NCBI GenBank assembly: GCA_020747015.1
Contig: JAGTJM010000123.1
Span: 1 to 45,038 of the forward strand
Length of the DNA stretch: 45,038 bases
Direction of reading: 5' to 3'
Source: Pyrenochaeta sp. MPI-SDFR-AT-0127
Taxonomy: Eukaryota > Ascomycota > Dothideomycetes > Pleosporales > Cucurbitariaceae
Shown: one piece after another, positions 35,150 to 45,038 of the stretch
Layout of the letters: the number at the start of each line of letters is the position of its first letter
How positions within the stretch are numbered: position 1 is the first letter of the stretch
Notes under the pieces: model-generated
Told to the model about the DNA's origin: nothing
Seen by the model: only the letters and a program-made list of their open reading frames with translations
Database searches by the model: none
Made by a program: the position numbers and the translations under genes

Positions 35150-36466
35150 ATGCTTTGTGTCGAAGGTCCAAACATGGCTCCGGGAATACTCACAATTGAA
35201 AACCCGCACAAGGGCGACCTAGTGTCTTCAGAGCCGGCCAGACTTGATGCCGCCAAACTTCGGATTACGAAGACTTTGCAAGCTTCACAGGTTCCACTGG
35301 CGGGAGATCTAGCGTTTGGCAAACATACAACTGGTCAGCTGCTAATGCATTATCACTCCAGATCTCATTGTGCTGACTTGTAACACCAGACCATATGCTT
35401 CAGGTCGAGTGGAGCCTCCAACAAGGATGGCACGCGCCTCATATACTTCCCTATCAACCAATTTCACTCGATCCTGCTGCTTGTGTCTTCCATTATGGCT
35501 TCGAGTGCTTTGAGGGTATGAAGGCTTATAGAGACGCAAAGGGCGCCGTCAGATTATTTAGGCCTGAAATGAATCTCAATCGCTTAAAGAGGTCCGCTGA
35601 AAGGATAGCTCTACCAGGTTTTGATTGCGGTGAGCTACTGAAACTGATTGCCAGATTCGTCAATCTTGAGGAACGTTTCATCTCCGGGTAAGCGCTATGT
35701 CCTTGACTGTTGGTTTTGTCTAATCTGAGTCAGAAAACCGGGGTACTCGTTATATCTTCGCCCGGTCATCATTGGTACCAACCGTGGATTGGGTGTCGCA
35801 GGGCCTACATCGGCCCTACTCTACATCATTGCCTCTCCGGTCGGCGCATACTACAGCTCAGGCTTCAAATCCCTCCTTCTGGAAGCAACGAGCAGCGATG
35901 TTGCCACTCGAGCCTGGCCTGGAGGAGCGGGAAACCAGAAAGTCGGCGGCAATTATGCTCCTGGTATCGTCCCAGAGAAAGCCGCGCAGCGTCGAGGCTT
36001 CCATCAACTCCTTTGGCTTTTCGGCGAAAATGACTTGATAACAGAGGCTGGAACAATGAATGTTTTCGTCGTGCTGCGAACCGAGCGCGAAGGCTGCTTC
36101 GAGTTGATCACTCCGCCGCTAGATGGGATGATCCTACCAGGTGTTACCCGGGATTGCGTGCTTAGCCTCGCGCGAGAGCGACTTCTACCTTTGGGATGGC
36201 TTGTACACGAACGTGCCATCTGCATGTCAGAATTAGCTTCTGCTGCCCAGACCGGGAAATTGGCCGAGGTCTTTGGCACCGGCACCGCCGCTATCATCAG
36301 TCCTATTCGTGCTATCAAGTGGCAAGGTAGATTGTTGTACTGTGGACTTGCTCCGCATGAGAATGCAGGGCCAGTGACGACCTTGATGAAGGATTGGATC
36401 GAGGCTCGCCAGCACGGAACTGAGGATCATGCATGGAGCACACTTATTGACCAAATCCTAACGTAA
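35150..36466 (+). CDS. Branched-chain amino-acid aminotransferase (fold-type IV PLP enzyme)
   Basis: Exons 35150-35333, 35390-35687 and 35734-36466 give 404 aa from the first ATG; the second ATG (35174, MAPGILTIE) would give 396 aa. Family marks are HYGFECFEGMKAYRD, GYSLYLRPVIIGTNRG, the PLP lysine in QKVGGNYAPG (K230), LITEAGTMNVFVVL and the cofactor loop GTGTAAIISPI. BCATs swap the amino group between glutamate and 2-oxo acids such as 4-methyl-2-oxopentanoate. There is no clear mitochondrial presequence, so a cytosolic place is likely. HC-toxin TOXF and echinocandin HtyB show that BCAT-like enzymes are recruited into fungal peptide clusters. The divergent promoter with the MFS gene and the nearby LEU1-like gene suggest the same here. 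Confidence 0.92.
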
Positions 36467-37624
36467 GATTCGGCATGGATAAGACTTGGGGGCCTCTGAT
36501 TCCTTCGTTGCCCGAAAAGGATTCTAATACGAGTACTTCGGCGCATATATCTTATCCTATCCTGTTAGTCTTATGCCGCCGCGTTTTAAGCAAGTCCACT
36601 ATGTGAGTGAAATCTCGTGCCGTGATCCGTGTCGAATTTCGCTGGACATCGCTAAAGCGGCGGCGCTCGAGCACTTGATTGGCTAACGTTTCCTAGATGA
36701 ACCGTGGCTAGTAAATGTGGCTATGCCATGATACTTACGCATGTGGGAACATACTCGGGGCCAACTTAGGGTCAACTTATAACACGGCTTATACAAAGTG
36801 CCAGGCCAAGGTAGTGCAGATAGGCAATGCATGGCAAGGGTGAGTAGGCGTCATCTCCGGCTAACATGGATACATTGCCATCGTTCTTCTCGGTATGGAA
36901 ACGCGCGTCCCCGTTCCGAAGCAGAAGTAGAACAAATATAGCATTTCCGCTGCTAATGCACCCATATCTTGGAGGGAGAAAGTAATCATCTCGATATAGG
37001 ATATGTAAGAACATCGGACTATTGGCGATTTACAGGCACATGTTTAGATCATACTCGAGCGATACTAGACAGCGATTAAGGCTAAGAGGAGGCATATCAA
37101 GTACATGGACCTACATTGAATTCGTAACAAATGTAGGCTTTGTGCATCACTGGAAATCCCTGTCGTGCACTGGCGACATAACTCACACCGACCGATTGGT
37201 GGAACGGCACGTACTGCTCTTGGGTTCCATTAGTTTTGACCATTGAATGCAATGGACTACAAGGATCCTAAGGGCGCTGACATCCGGCTTCTATGCTCCC
37301 TGTATCTCGCTAATGCACACAGTGGACTACATAGTGATGAATCTCTAGTCTGTCGTGAACCCTGAGACTCCGTATGCCGGTAAGAAAACTAGCACGTTAA
37401 CGGAACGGTCCGCCCGTCTAAAGAGAACGGGAGAAGTTGCGATCATCATGCTTACTCAGTCGCGCAGGAATCCATGTCCTCGTAGAGCGCCCCTGGATTT
37501 TCGAGTATTCAGTGTTAGGTTTTTCAAGCATATCTCCTCCACGATGACTGCTTCGCAAGCAATTGTAAACTATTGAAGAGAACTGATCTTTTATGGCTAT
37601 TACTCCTCGTTGCTGACACGAACT
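36467..37624. other. 1.16-kb intergenic region, regulator promoter
   Basis: It lies between the BCAT stop and the Zn2Cys6 gene. Small frames (36772-37014 minus, 37022-37246 plus) have no recognisable content. It carries one CGGTCCG site at 37406-37412. I see no RNA gene. Confidence 0.5.
37406..37412. promoter_or_regulatory. CGG-N-CCG site upstream of the Zn2Cys6 gene
   Basis: CGGTCCG, the exact form repeated four times in the MFS/BCAT promoter, lies 213 bp upstream of the regulator's ATG. It has a CGG half-site just before it (CGGAACGGTCCG). If the regulator binds it, this would be autoregulation. Confidence 0.4.
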
Positions 37625-40279
37625 ATGGAAGGCCCTGGGCATCGTAAAATCACCCGACGGAAAGGTGCGTGCTTTGCTTGTCGCCAAAGAAAGGTCCGCT
37701 GTAGGTTCCACTGTGTCGGTGCAAGATTGGTGAAGTCATCAACTAACCTTGTAGGCGACGGTCTCCCGATTTGTTCCCAATGTGTGGTAAGCCATCTATT
37801 TCGTTGAGGTATCTCCAGCTAAATAGCCGCAACTACAGAAGCTGTGCCTTAAATGCGCGTACAACCCGGGGACGCTAAGTCAGAATGATCGACCGAGATC
37901 TGTGTCGATGTCCATCGGAGACGGTGTGGAGCCTCAGACATCTCGTAGTGGCGCAAGACCGCGGTTTGGAACAGGCATCGACCCATTGTCGCCTGTTCAA
38001 TCACAAGCGAAATTCACTCACAATCTAGATGGTTTTCTGCTAAACTCAAATCCGTAAGTGCTTATTTCAATGGTTTACAGTCTATGGAAGAGCTCTAAGT
38101 AGCATAGGACTATGTCTGGGGCCTTGTGGGAGCCTGGGACGGGCATTTCCAATGATTTCACAACGCCCGCTACCAGCCCCAACGAGCTTCCATCTCTGGA
38201 CTACTTCACTTCGTCAGAGAATGATCATCCGCAGGACCAAAATATAACGTTCCGGGATGACTACAGTTGGAATAGATCTTGGTCGAAGGATCTTTGCAGT
38301 AAGTTCAATTGTTTATTTAGGAGCTGCCTTAACACATCTTTCAGGCGACTTCTCTTCCCTAGCACCGCTGCGAATCTTAGGAAATTTCATGGAGAATATT
38401 TCTACAGATTATCCTAAATGGTCTTCCCAAAGAAGTCTGTGGGTGAAATTACAACGATTTTCTTATAGCCAAGTGACCGGCTGGCGCCCTCAGTCCAGTA
38501 AAGGCTCGCTCTCTTACACCCAGAGGGAGGTTTTGGAGTTTGTTGATTGTAAGAAGCCCTGAGTATCCCATTCTTATCGTCATGCGGAAGTGCGGAGCAG
38601 ATGTAGACGCTGACGACGGCGTCCAGTGTTTTTTGAAGAACGCTACAGGCGAGTACAGGTTGCACGACCGCGAATTTTCAGTAGCTCTAATTTCGTTCAG
38701 CTATCCTCTATTCGTAAATCGGCAAACAATTGAGGGTATATTGGTCTCTACAATGAGAGCACCTGATCGCGTGGATAGGGTGGCTTTTGCGTTGCTTAAT
38801 GCAGTCATCGCCATCGGCTGCCGAACATCCATACGGAAGCAGCAGGCAAGCACGGAGACTCCGTCTTCAGAATCTGCAATTGCACCGCGGCGTTATTTCT
38901 CACTTGCTTTGAGCTGCCAAGACGACCTTCAGAATGGCCAGTCTTCCCTGTTGAAGCTTCAGGTGAGTCTTTGCATGCCGACACTTCGAATGTGCGCTAA
39001 CAAAAGCGAACTATCTAGACTTTGGTGGCGATGGTGCGTCCTATCATTCGAATTTTGAAGACGAAAGATGAAACTGACTTATCACAGATTCTATTCGCAC
39101 GCTATGATCATGATGTTCCCCTGACCAGGTCATTACTGGCGCAGGCTGTCCACATGATTCCAGAATTGAGGCTCGCGACTCCAGCTTGTACCTCATCTAC
39201 TCAAGATACAAGTCTGCAAGAAGAAACTGAGAGGGTCTTTTGGATCCTATATTCCATCGAGAAACCATATGCACTGCGATTCGGAAGCCACTCGGTAGGT
39301 TCCACCGTGATCTTGCCATTGGCTTGATGTCAGACACTCACTAGAATCAGATGATAGATGATGACCTGCTCACGTATCATGCCCCTTCCCAAATCAAGTC
39401 CAGTAGTACGTCTCTAAGCGCTGATAACTATTCGGGATGGGAAATTGTCAACTACCGGTACGCACGACTCTGCTCCGTCATCGTGAAGACGCTTTACAGC
39501 CGTGCAACTCTGAAGATCGGTCCTTCGGGAACAGCTGCGAGCATCAGTCGCTTGACGAGCATGCTAGAGGCATGGAGAATGTCAATACCGATGGCGTATC
39601 GCCCGAAATCTAGTGCGGAATTCCGTGAGCGACCGGAGCAGTCTAGCGACTTTGGCAGGGCGATGACCATTTTCTTCAACTATGCTGAGGCTTCGTTTGC
39701 GATCCATAGATGGGCCATCGCTACAACCACATACGATCCTGACTCCTCTTCAACATATATATCGAGTCGAGATGAATGCGTGGCAGTGGCAAAGCGGGTA
39801 TTAAGTGCTACGCACTCGTTTTCTGTAAACGACGCGGAAATGGAATGGTAAGTTTTGCCATTTCTAGAGTGCTATTCTTTCACCTGATTACTCACAGGCC
39901 TTCTGTAATGCTGCCCGCCCTGTCTGTAACATTGCTTCTGATGGTTATATGCAAATCGGAGTGTGGTAAAGAATGCTTGCCGTACTTCGGAATGGCATGT
40001 GGTTTCTTTGGCCGCCTGCACACAAAGGGTAAATTGAGTATCGATCTTTTTGATGAGATCAGTGAGCTGTATCTGATCGCGCACCGCAAGATTAAAGGCG
40101 ATGGCTCTTTTCGTACTCACCTAAACGTTGAGTTATTTTCGGGAGAGAAAACTTCAAATATGGCGTTTGATTTGAGACAAACGTGGGATATGGGCACGAG
40201 CGACGTGGAGGTTTCGGAATTTCCACAAGACGTTCCAGGTGAAATTTTTGATATCTACTGCCTCGACGATAACCATTGA
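37625..40279 (+). CDS. Zn2Cys6 (fungal binuclear zinc cluster) transcription factor
   Basis: Nine exons in my model: 37625-37700, 37755-37786, 37839-38053, 38108-38298, 38345-38548, 38601-38962, 39019-39294, 39351-39847 and 39898-40279, giving 744 aa. The zinc cluster is spread over the first three exons (ACFACRQRKVRC | DGLPICSQCV | KLCLKCAYNPG) and matches Cx2Cx6Cx5Cx2Cx6C. The middle carries a fungal-TF homology region (TERVFWILYSIEKPYALRFG, then SMIDDDLL across a splice). Exon 2 is only 32 nt. The weakest join is exon 5 to 6: acceptors after 38600 or 38606 both keep frame. The cluster differs from that of Leu3, so it is not the general leucine regulator. It is a candidate pathway-specific regulator of the flanking genes. 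Confidence 0.85.
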
Positions 40280-40386
40280 ATACCAGCATCTAATAGATAC
40301 TGCATGTTCGGACTCACAGCATGACATTGATCATAGCAGGAGTATAACAAGAATGTGCCATCCCATAGTGTCTTCCTTCATAAGCC
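40280..40386. terminator. Shared 3' region of convergent regulator and LEU1-like genes
   Basis: Only 107 bp separate the two stop codons, so both polyadenylation regions must lie here or overlap the opposing gene, and antisense 3' ends are likely. No single signal can be assigned. Confidence 0.4.
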
Positions 40387-42850
40387 CTACCAGTCGAGCG
40401 AATCAGCGTCAGAGCTGCCGATCTTGCGTTGATATTCACTGGTTCGAACTGTTTTCAGGACTTGACGTTGTAACCCTTCTTCGATCCACCCCCGACCTTG
40501 TTTTCTGCACTTCTCAAAGGTCTCAATCTCTGGCAAGAACCCTAATGCAGCATCGATGGAATCGACTGCAGTAAGTAATTCCATTTTCCGCTGCTCCTGG
40601 ATTTGAAAAGAACCAATCTCAGTGTACGCTGAATTTAATATCGTTTGTCTCTGCAGGTTGATTTTAATACCTTGACCCTGCTTCACTCCCACAAGTATGC
40701 GTTCTATGGTGGGCTCGTCTATGGCGACAAGGAGGAGGCCATTTTTGAAAGCATTATTGTAGAATATGTCTGCAAAGCTCGGCGCTAATATACAGCGAAA
40801 CCCGAAATCTTGTAGTGCCCATACGGCATGCTCGCGGGAGCTACCGCATCCAAAGTTCGGGCCGGTTGCCAGTAAGATGGACGCTGTCTTATATTCTGGG
40901 TGGTTTAGCACGAATTCATCGCGGGAATTACCATTTTCATCGTAACGAAGGTTATGAAATAAAGCGTATCCAAGTCCGGCTTTCTCAGTGGTGGTACAGA
41001 ACTGCTTTGGAAAAATTGTATCGGTGTCAATATTCGCTCTTTTGATGACGGCCACGAGTCCCTCTATGTCATCTGAGAATTGCGGCTTTCGAGCCGCTGA
41101 TCCTCGCTTGACAGACGATATGGGTGTGAACTTCCCGTCGCTTTTGACATCCGTGTTATCTGCATCCTCGGAGTCACTCCAAGCATCACTTGCGTCAGAG
41201 TTGTCGCTCGTAGATATATCGTCAAACTGAAGTTCAATGGTGCTCCTTTCCAACAATGCTTTCATGCCCTCTGACGGGGCGGCAAATGTTCCGTTGATCG
41301 CGGTGGCAGCAGCCACCACCGGAGAGACAAGATGTGTCCTTCCTGCGGTACCTTGGCGACTTTCAAAATTTCGATTGCTGGTGCTCGCGCATCGTTCGAA
41401 CGGTGAAAGGGCATCATCGTTCAAGCCGACACACAGACTGCAGCCAGCTTCTCTCCATTCAAAACCTGCTTCTTTGAAGATGACATCGATACCTTCTTTC
41501 TCTGCCGCACGTTTGACTGCCCCAGACCCTGGCACCGCCAAAGCTAGCCTGAGCTTTGGAGAAACTTTCCTGCCTTTTAGTATACCCGCGGCTGCACGAA
41601 AGTCTTCCAGCCGTGCATTAGTGCAGGATCCAATGAACACCTTGTCGACCTTGATATCTGCTATTTTGGTGCCAGGAGCCAAACCCATATAGCTGAGTGC
41701 TTGCTTGCAGCTACTTCGCTTGACAGGATCTTGAAAGTCATCAGGCCCTGGCACCACTCCCGAAATGGGTACCACTTGTTCTGGTGAAGTACCCCAGGTG
41801 ATAGTAGGTGCTACTTTATAAGCGTCGATCACTACAACCCTGTCAAAATGCGCGCCCGTATCAGAATAAAGGGTTTTCCAATATGCTTGGGCAAGTGCCC
41901 AGGTTTTGCTGGGGGCCCATGCCCTACCCTTGATGTAGGCAAGGGTTGTATCGTCAGGCGCGATAAGTCCGGCTCTTGCTCCAGCTTCAATCGACATATT
42001 ACACAGCGACATGCGGCTCTCCATACTCAAGCCTTCTATCACAGGACCAGCAAACTCGATCACCATACCCGTGCCTCCAGCGGTACCTATAAGCTCCATA
42101 AGTAAGTAACACCAGAAGACCTTGAGGGTGACCAACCAAGTATCCCAATAATGAAAAGCATCAGGTCTTTAGAGGTTACGCCTGGCTCCAACTGGCCCTG
42201 CACCAAAATTTTCATGTTCTGACTTCGCGCCGCAACCAGCGTCTGCGTAGCAAGAACATGTTCTACCTCGCTCGTTCCAATCCCAAACGCGAGTGCACCA
42301 AAGGCACCATGAGTGCTGGTATGACTATCACCACACACGATAGTCGTACCAGGCAACGTGAAGCCGAGTTCTGGTCCGATAACGTGCACAATACCTTGTC
42401 TCCTCGAGTTGAGGCCAAGGTAAGGGATGTCGTGCCTTTTAACATTTTTTTCCAGCTTTTGAACCTGATTGCGGGATGCAGTGTTGGTCAAGTATGAACT
42501 GGTCTTTATTCTACCCTCACGCGGTGTTGTCGGAACATTGTGATCGGAAGTTGCCAATGTGAGATCAGGCCGGCGTACGGAAAGACCGCGGTCCTCTAAG
42601 CCATCAAAAGCTTGCTATAAAATATCAACAAGGATTTTCCCTATACAAGAGTTGAATATGCGCGAGTCATACAGGAGAGGTAACCTCATGGATCAGGTGG
42701 CGGTCTGGTGTGAATGAGTATGCATATCTCAAGAAGATGAGGAAGTATACCAATATAGAGCAGCACTGTTCCGTCGCCTCGTTCAGCGACCACGTGGTCA
42801 TCAAACAACTTCTCATACAAGGTTCGGGGATTTGAAATGTGATCCATCAT
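40387..42850 (-). CDS. 3-isopropylmalate dehydratase (LEU1-like, fused large and small subunits)
   Basis: Exons 42850-42751, 42704-42673, 42614-42137 and 42086-40387 give 769 aa, near yeast Leu1. The start (MMDHISNPRTLYEK) fits the family. The aconitase-type [4Fe-4S] ligands are present: GSCTNAR (C358) and GCSLC (C419, C422). Substrate-side motifs include CGDSHTSTHGAFGALAFG and, in the C-terminal swivel domain, GPNFGCGSSREHA. The enzyme converts 2- to 3-isopropylmalate. Oddities: a long acidic Ser/Asp-rich linker (about 492-521), FPKQF in place of the common IPKQF, a diverged basic C-terminal tail, and a GTTGGT donor in the last intron. It may be the housekeeping gene or a cluster paralog acting on a related substrate, like echinocandin HtyD; context favours a paralog, without proof. 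Confidence 0.93.
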
Positions 42851-43020
42851 CTCTGTAGCGATACTCAACTTCTCACTGATATCGGACCTGTATCAATTAA
42901 GATACAACGAAGGCGGTTTTGCCAAGCCCGGCAACGTCCACATTAGTGTCTCGGTAGGCGGACCGATCGGGTATATGTCAGCTTATCCTTCCGAGGACCA
43001 TAAGGGCTCCGTGATAATCA
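42851..43020. promoter_or_regulatory. Short LEU1-like promoter ending at the RIP block
   Basis: Only 170 bp of ordinary sequence lie between the LEU1-like start codon and the AT-rich block. They hold CGGACCG at 42959-42965 (the complement of CGGTCCG) overlapped by CCGATCGG, 109 bp upstream of the ATG. The promoter must work in this short space or extend into the mutated repeat. Confidence 0.5.
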
Positions 43021-45038
43021 GACCCTAGTTAAATAATAATCTAGGAGAACGCCTTAGTATTATAATATATTAAATAAGGTACTTACTAGTTTATAGTAAT
43101 TTTAGCTAAGCTATAGTATAATATATTTTATAAGTAAGTATTATAACTATAATAATATAGATACTAAAGAGTTCTAAAAAGAATCTAAGTATAACTTAAG
43201 GGTATATAGGAGTATATACTATAGTAGATAACTAAAAATACCTCTATTCCTATAAGTCTAGTATAGGAGGATAAGAAAAACTTATCCTACTATCTACTAC
43301 TAAAGAGCTATATATATATATAGGAAAATAGAGGTAATAGGCCTATTTAGGGTAGTATTAGAGGTAGATCTAATACTACCTAAGTAGGACCCTTTATTCT
43401 ATAGGAATATATAAGTATCCCTATTTCTATATAATATTTATTATATTACCCCCTTCTTTAGAAGAGATAGTCCCTATCTCTTATAGAGCTAGAAGGGTAA
43501 TATATAATACTCTTTAGATATCTTTACTAATAGATTTTAAGTCTATTCTAAATTAGATCTAAATTTAGGCTAACCTTAATTCTATACTTACTTTAGGTCT
43601 AAGTTATCTTTACCTTAAGTTAGCTATTTACTTATTAGTATAATTAAAATAATCCTACTTACTATAGCTACTTTCTCCTTCTTATATACTACTTCCTATT
43701 ATAAAACCTTATACCTAAATCTTATCTAATACTATTTCTTAGCTAACTATTACTTAGCTATACTTATAATATCTATTCCTATATCCTTTAGGGCTTTACC
43801 TATAGCCTATAGGGTTATTTATATACGCGCTATAAAGGCTTTAGCTTATAGTAAAGATATTAATTTTAGATTCTCCTTAGAGGTATCTAAGAAGTATACC
43901 TATTATATATATAGTAATAAGGTTTACTACCTAGTTCCCTTATATAGGTTAGAAGTATAAAGAGCTAGAGGCTATCCTTAATTATAGGTCTACTACTAAA
44001 AAGTAGATAGAGGTTAAGGAGGAGAGTAAGAAGGAGGATCTAGTAGAGGTAATAGCTACTATAGTTTTAGTAGTATTATAGCTTAGGACTATAGTATAGG
44101 TAGTAACTATATAGATTAAAAGCCTAACTACTATTAAGCTATTATATACTACTTACCTTTAGTAGAAAGAGTAGGTAGAGTAGATTTAGGCTATAGAGGC
44201 TAAACTAGCTAAGTTAACTAGTATAGTTACTTAGTTAGTTTAGGTAATAGGTATAGTAGTAGGTATATTAGTACCTTTAGGTCCTATAGGTCTAGCTATA
44301 TATAGATAGGGTTAGAGGCCTTTTAAAGGAATATAGGAGTAATACTATTATTAGTTACTAGAAGGTTAGAAGGGGAGGTTCCTACTACTCTATTAGAGAG
44401 TAAGTTAGAGACTAACCTTTAATAGGAATATTAGGATCTAAAAGAACTCTAAGATAGGTTCTTATTATAGTAGTTATACTAGACTTTATAGGGAGCTTCT
44501 ATAGTATAATACTACCTATATCTCTAAACTTAATTTAATTATCTATAAGTACTATAAGGTCCTTAATACTCTTCTCCTAAGTAGTAATCTATTTATATAG
44601 ACTCTTTAGGGGTCTTAGCTAATTTAGATACTTATTATAGAAGTCCTAAAGCTTATAAGGTATACCTATAAAGTTTAAGGTATTATACTAAACTAGGTCT
44701 AGGTTATATCTAACCTACTTAACTTTATACTTTAGCTTTAAGTAATAGAGCTTACTTACTAGGATTTCTTCTACCTCCTATTCTTTAACGCCTTATATAG
44801 GCGTACTAGGTAGTTTTAGAGCCTCTTACCCTAAGAGGAGGTTAGAAGGATCTTTATAGAGGATATCTAGTATAAAGATATTATAGATCTTTAAGCTATA
44901 AGGTAGTTTTAGCCTATAGGAATAGTCTACTTATTTAAGTACTTTAAAGGGACCCTCCTATTATTTAGATAGTTTTTAGCTAAGGTAGTTAGCTATAAGG
45001 TTCTTTATTACTAGGTAAACCTTATTACTAATAACTAG
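43021..45038. mobile_element. RIP-saturated AT-rich repeat relic (probably a dead transposable element)
   Basis: From 43021 to the window end I find no CA and no TG dinucleotide on either strand, while TA is very frequent and CpG occurs about five times (for example ATACGCGC near 43826). RIP changes CpA to TpA, on both strands, in repeated DNA, so complete loss of CA/TG is its expected end point. As a result no ATG exists in any frame, and TAA/TAG stops fill all six frames. No protein domain can be recovered by eye, so the element class is unknown. The block continues past the window. Its left edge is abrupt at about 43020. Confidence 0.85.
43442..43504. repeat. Inverted repeat / hairpin inside the AT-rich block
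   Basis: Outer arms TATATTACCC...GGGTAATATA extend inward through CCTTCT/AGAAGG with a small bulge. An inner perfect hairpin AGAGATAG-TCC-CTATCTCT sits near the centre. It could be a remnant of terminal or internal palindromic structure of the original element. Confidence 0.6.

Noticed and set aside
37625..40279. Identification of the Zn2Cys6 gene as Leu3, the general leucine-pathway regulator
   Set aside because: The zinc-cluster sequence and spacing differ from Leu3, and I saw no clear Leu3-type CCGGNNCCGG site in the cluster promoters.
43021..45038. Retroelement coding regions in the AT-rich block
   Set aside because: With every CA and TG lost, no motif such as reverse transcriptase or integrase can be read by eye; assigning an LTR class would be guesswork.
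1..45038. CRISPR arrays, bacterial insertion sequences, operons
   Set aside because: No regularly spaced repeats or bacterial-type gene organisation; the introns and fungal families show this is eukaryotic DNA.

Overview
The window is fungal nuclear DNA from a filamentous ascomycete (Pezizomycotina; Dothideomycetes is my guess, not proven). The evidence is many short introns (mostly 45-60 nt, GTAAGT-like donors, CTRAY-like branch sites), a tRNA-Ala with a small intron, the fungal families present (NB-ARC/TPR NLR, Zn2Cys6 regulator, long mL50) and a repeat block mutated in the manner of repeat-induced point mutation (RIP). Gene models below were assembled by eye from reading frames and splice sites; in each one the exon lengths add up to a whole number of codons.

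Layout. (1) 0.5-2.2 kb: a monocarboxylate-type MFS transporter. (2) 4.0-7.1 kb: an NLR-like protein (helical N-terminus, NB-ARC, C-terminal TPRs). (3) 7.3-14.5 kb: a divergent housekeeping pair, the SLH1/ASCC3 helicase (minus) and the YKT6 SNARE (plus). (4) 15.6-18.0 kb: a small TPR-only gene that resembles a free-standing NLR repeat arm, and an acidic lineage-specific protein with a possible zinc site. (5) 18.0-20.7 kb: a long gene-free stretch with tandem repeats. (6) 20.7-22.7 kb: a single-pass membrane protein with a lectin-like beta-propeller ectodomain. (7) 23.2-30.5 kb: tRNA-Ala(UGC), the PER1/PGAP3 GPI-lipid remodelase, mitoribosomal mL50 and the SWR1-complex actin-related protein ARP6.

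(8) 30.7-42.9 kb is the most interesting part. It holds a cytochrome P450, an MFS transporter, a branched-chain amino-acid aminotransferase (BCAT), a Zn2Cys6 transcription factor and a 3-isopropylmalate dehydratase (LEU1-like). Two leucine-type enzymes beside a P450, an exporter-like MFS and a regulator suggest a small biosynthetic cluster that extends, isomerises and transaminates a 2-oxo acid. The promoter shared by the MFS and BCAT genes has four copies of CGG-N-CCG within 80 bp. The same motif occurs once upstream of each of the regulator, LEU1-like and P450 genes, so it is a candidate operator of the local Zn2Cys6 protein.

(9) 43.02-45.04 kb: an AT-rich block with no CA or TG dinucleotide on either strand, which I read as a repeat driven to RIP exhaustion. 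It starts only 170 bp upstream of the LEU1-like start codon, so the cluster lies against a likely heterochromatic boundary, and any further cluster genes would be beyond it.
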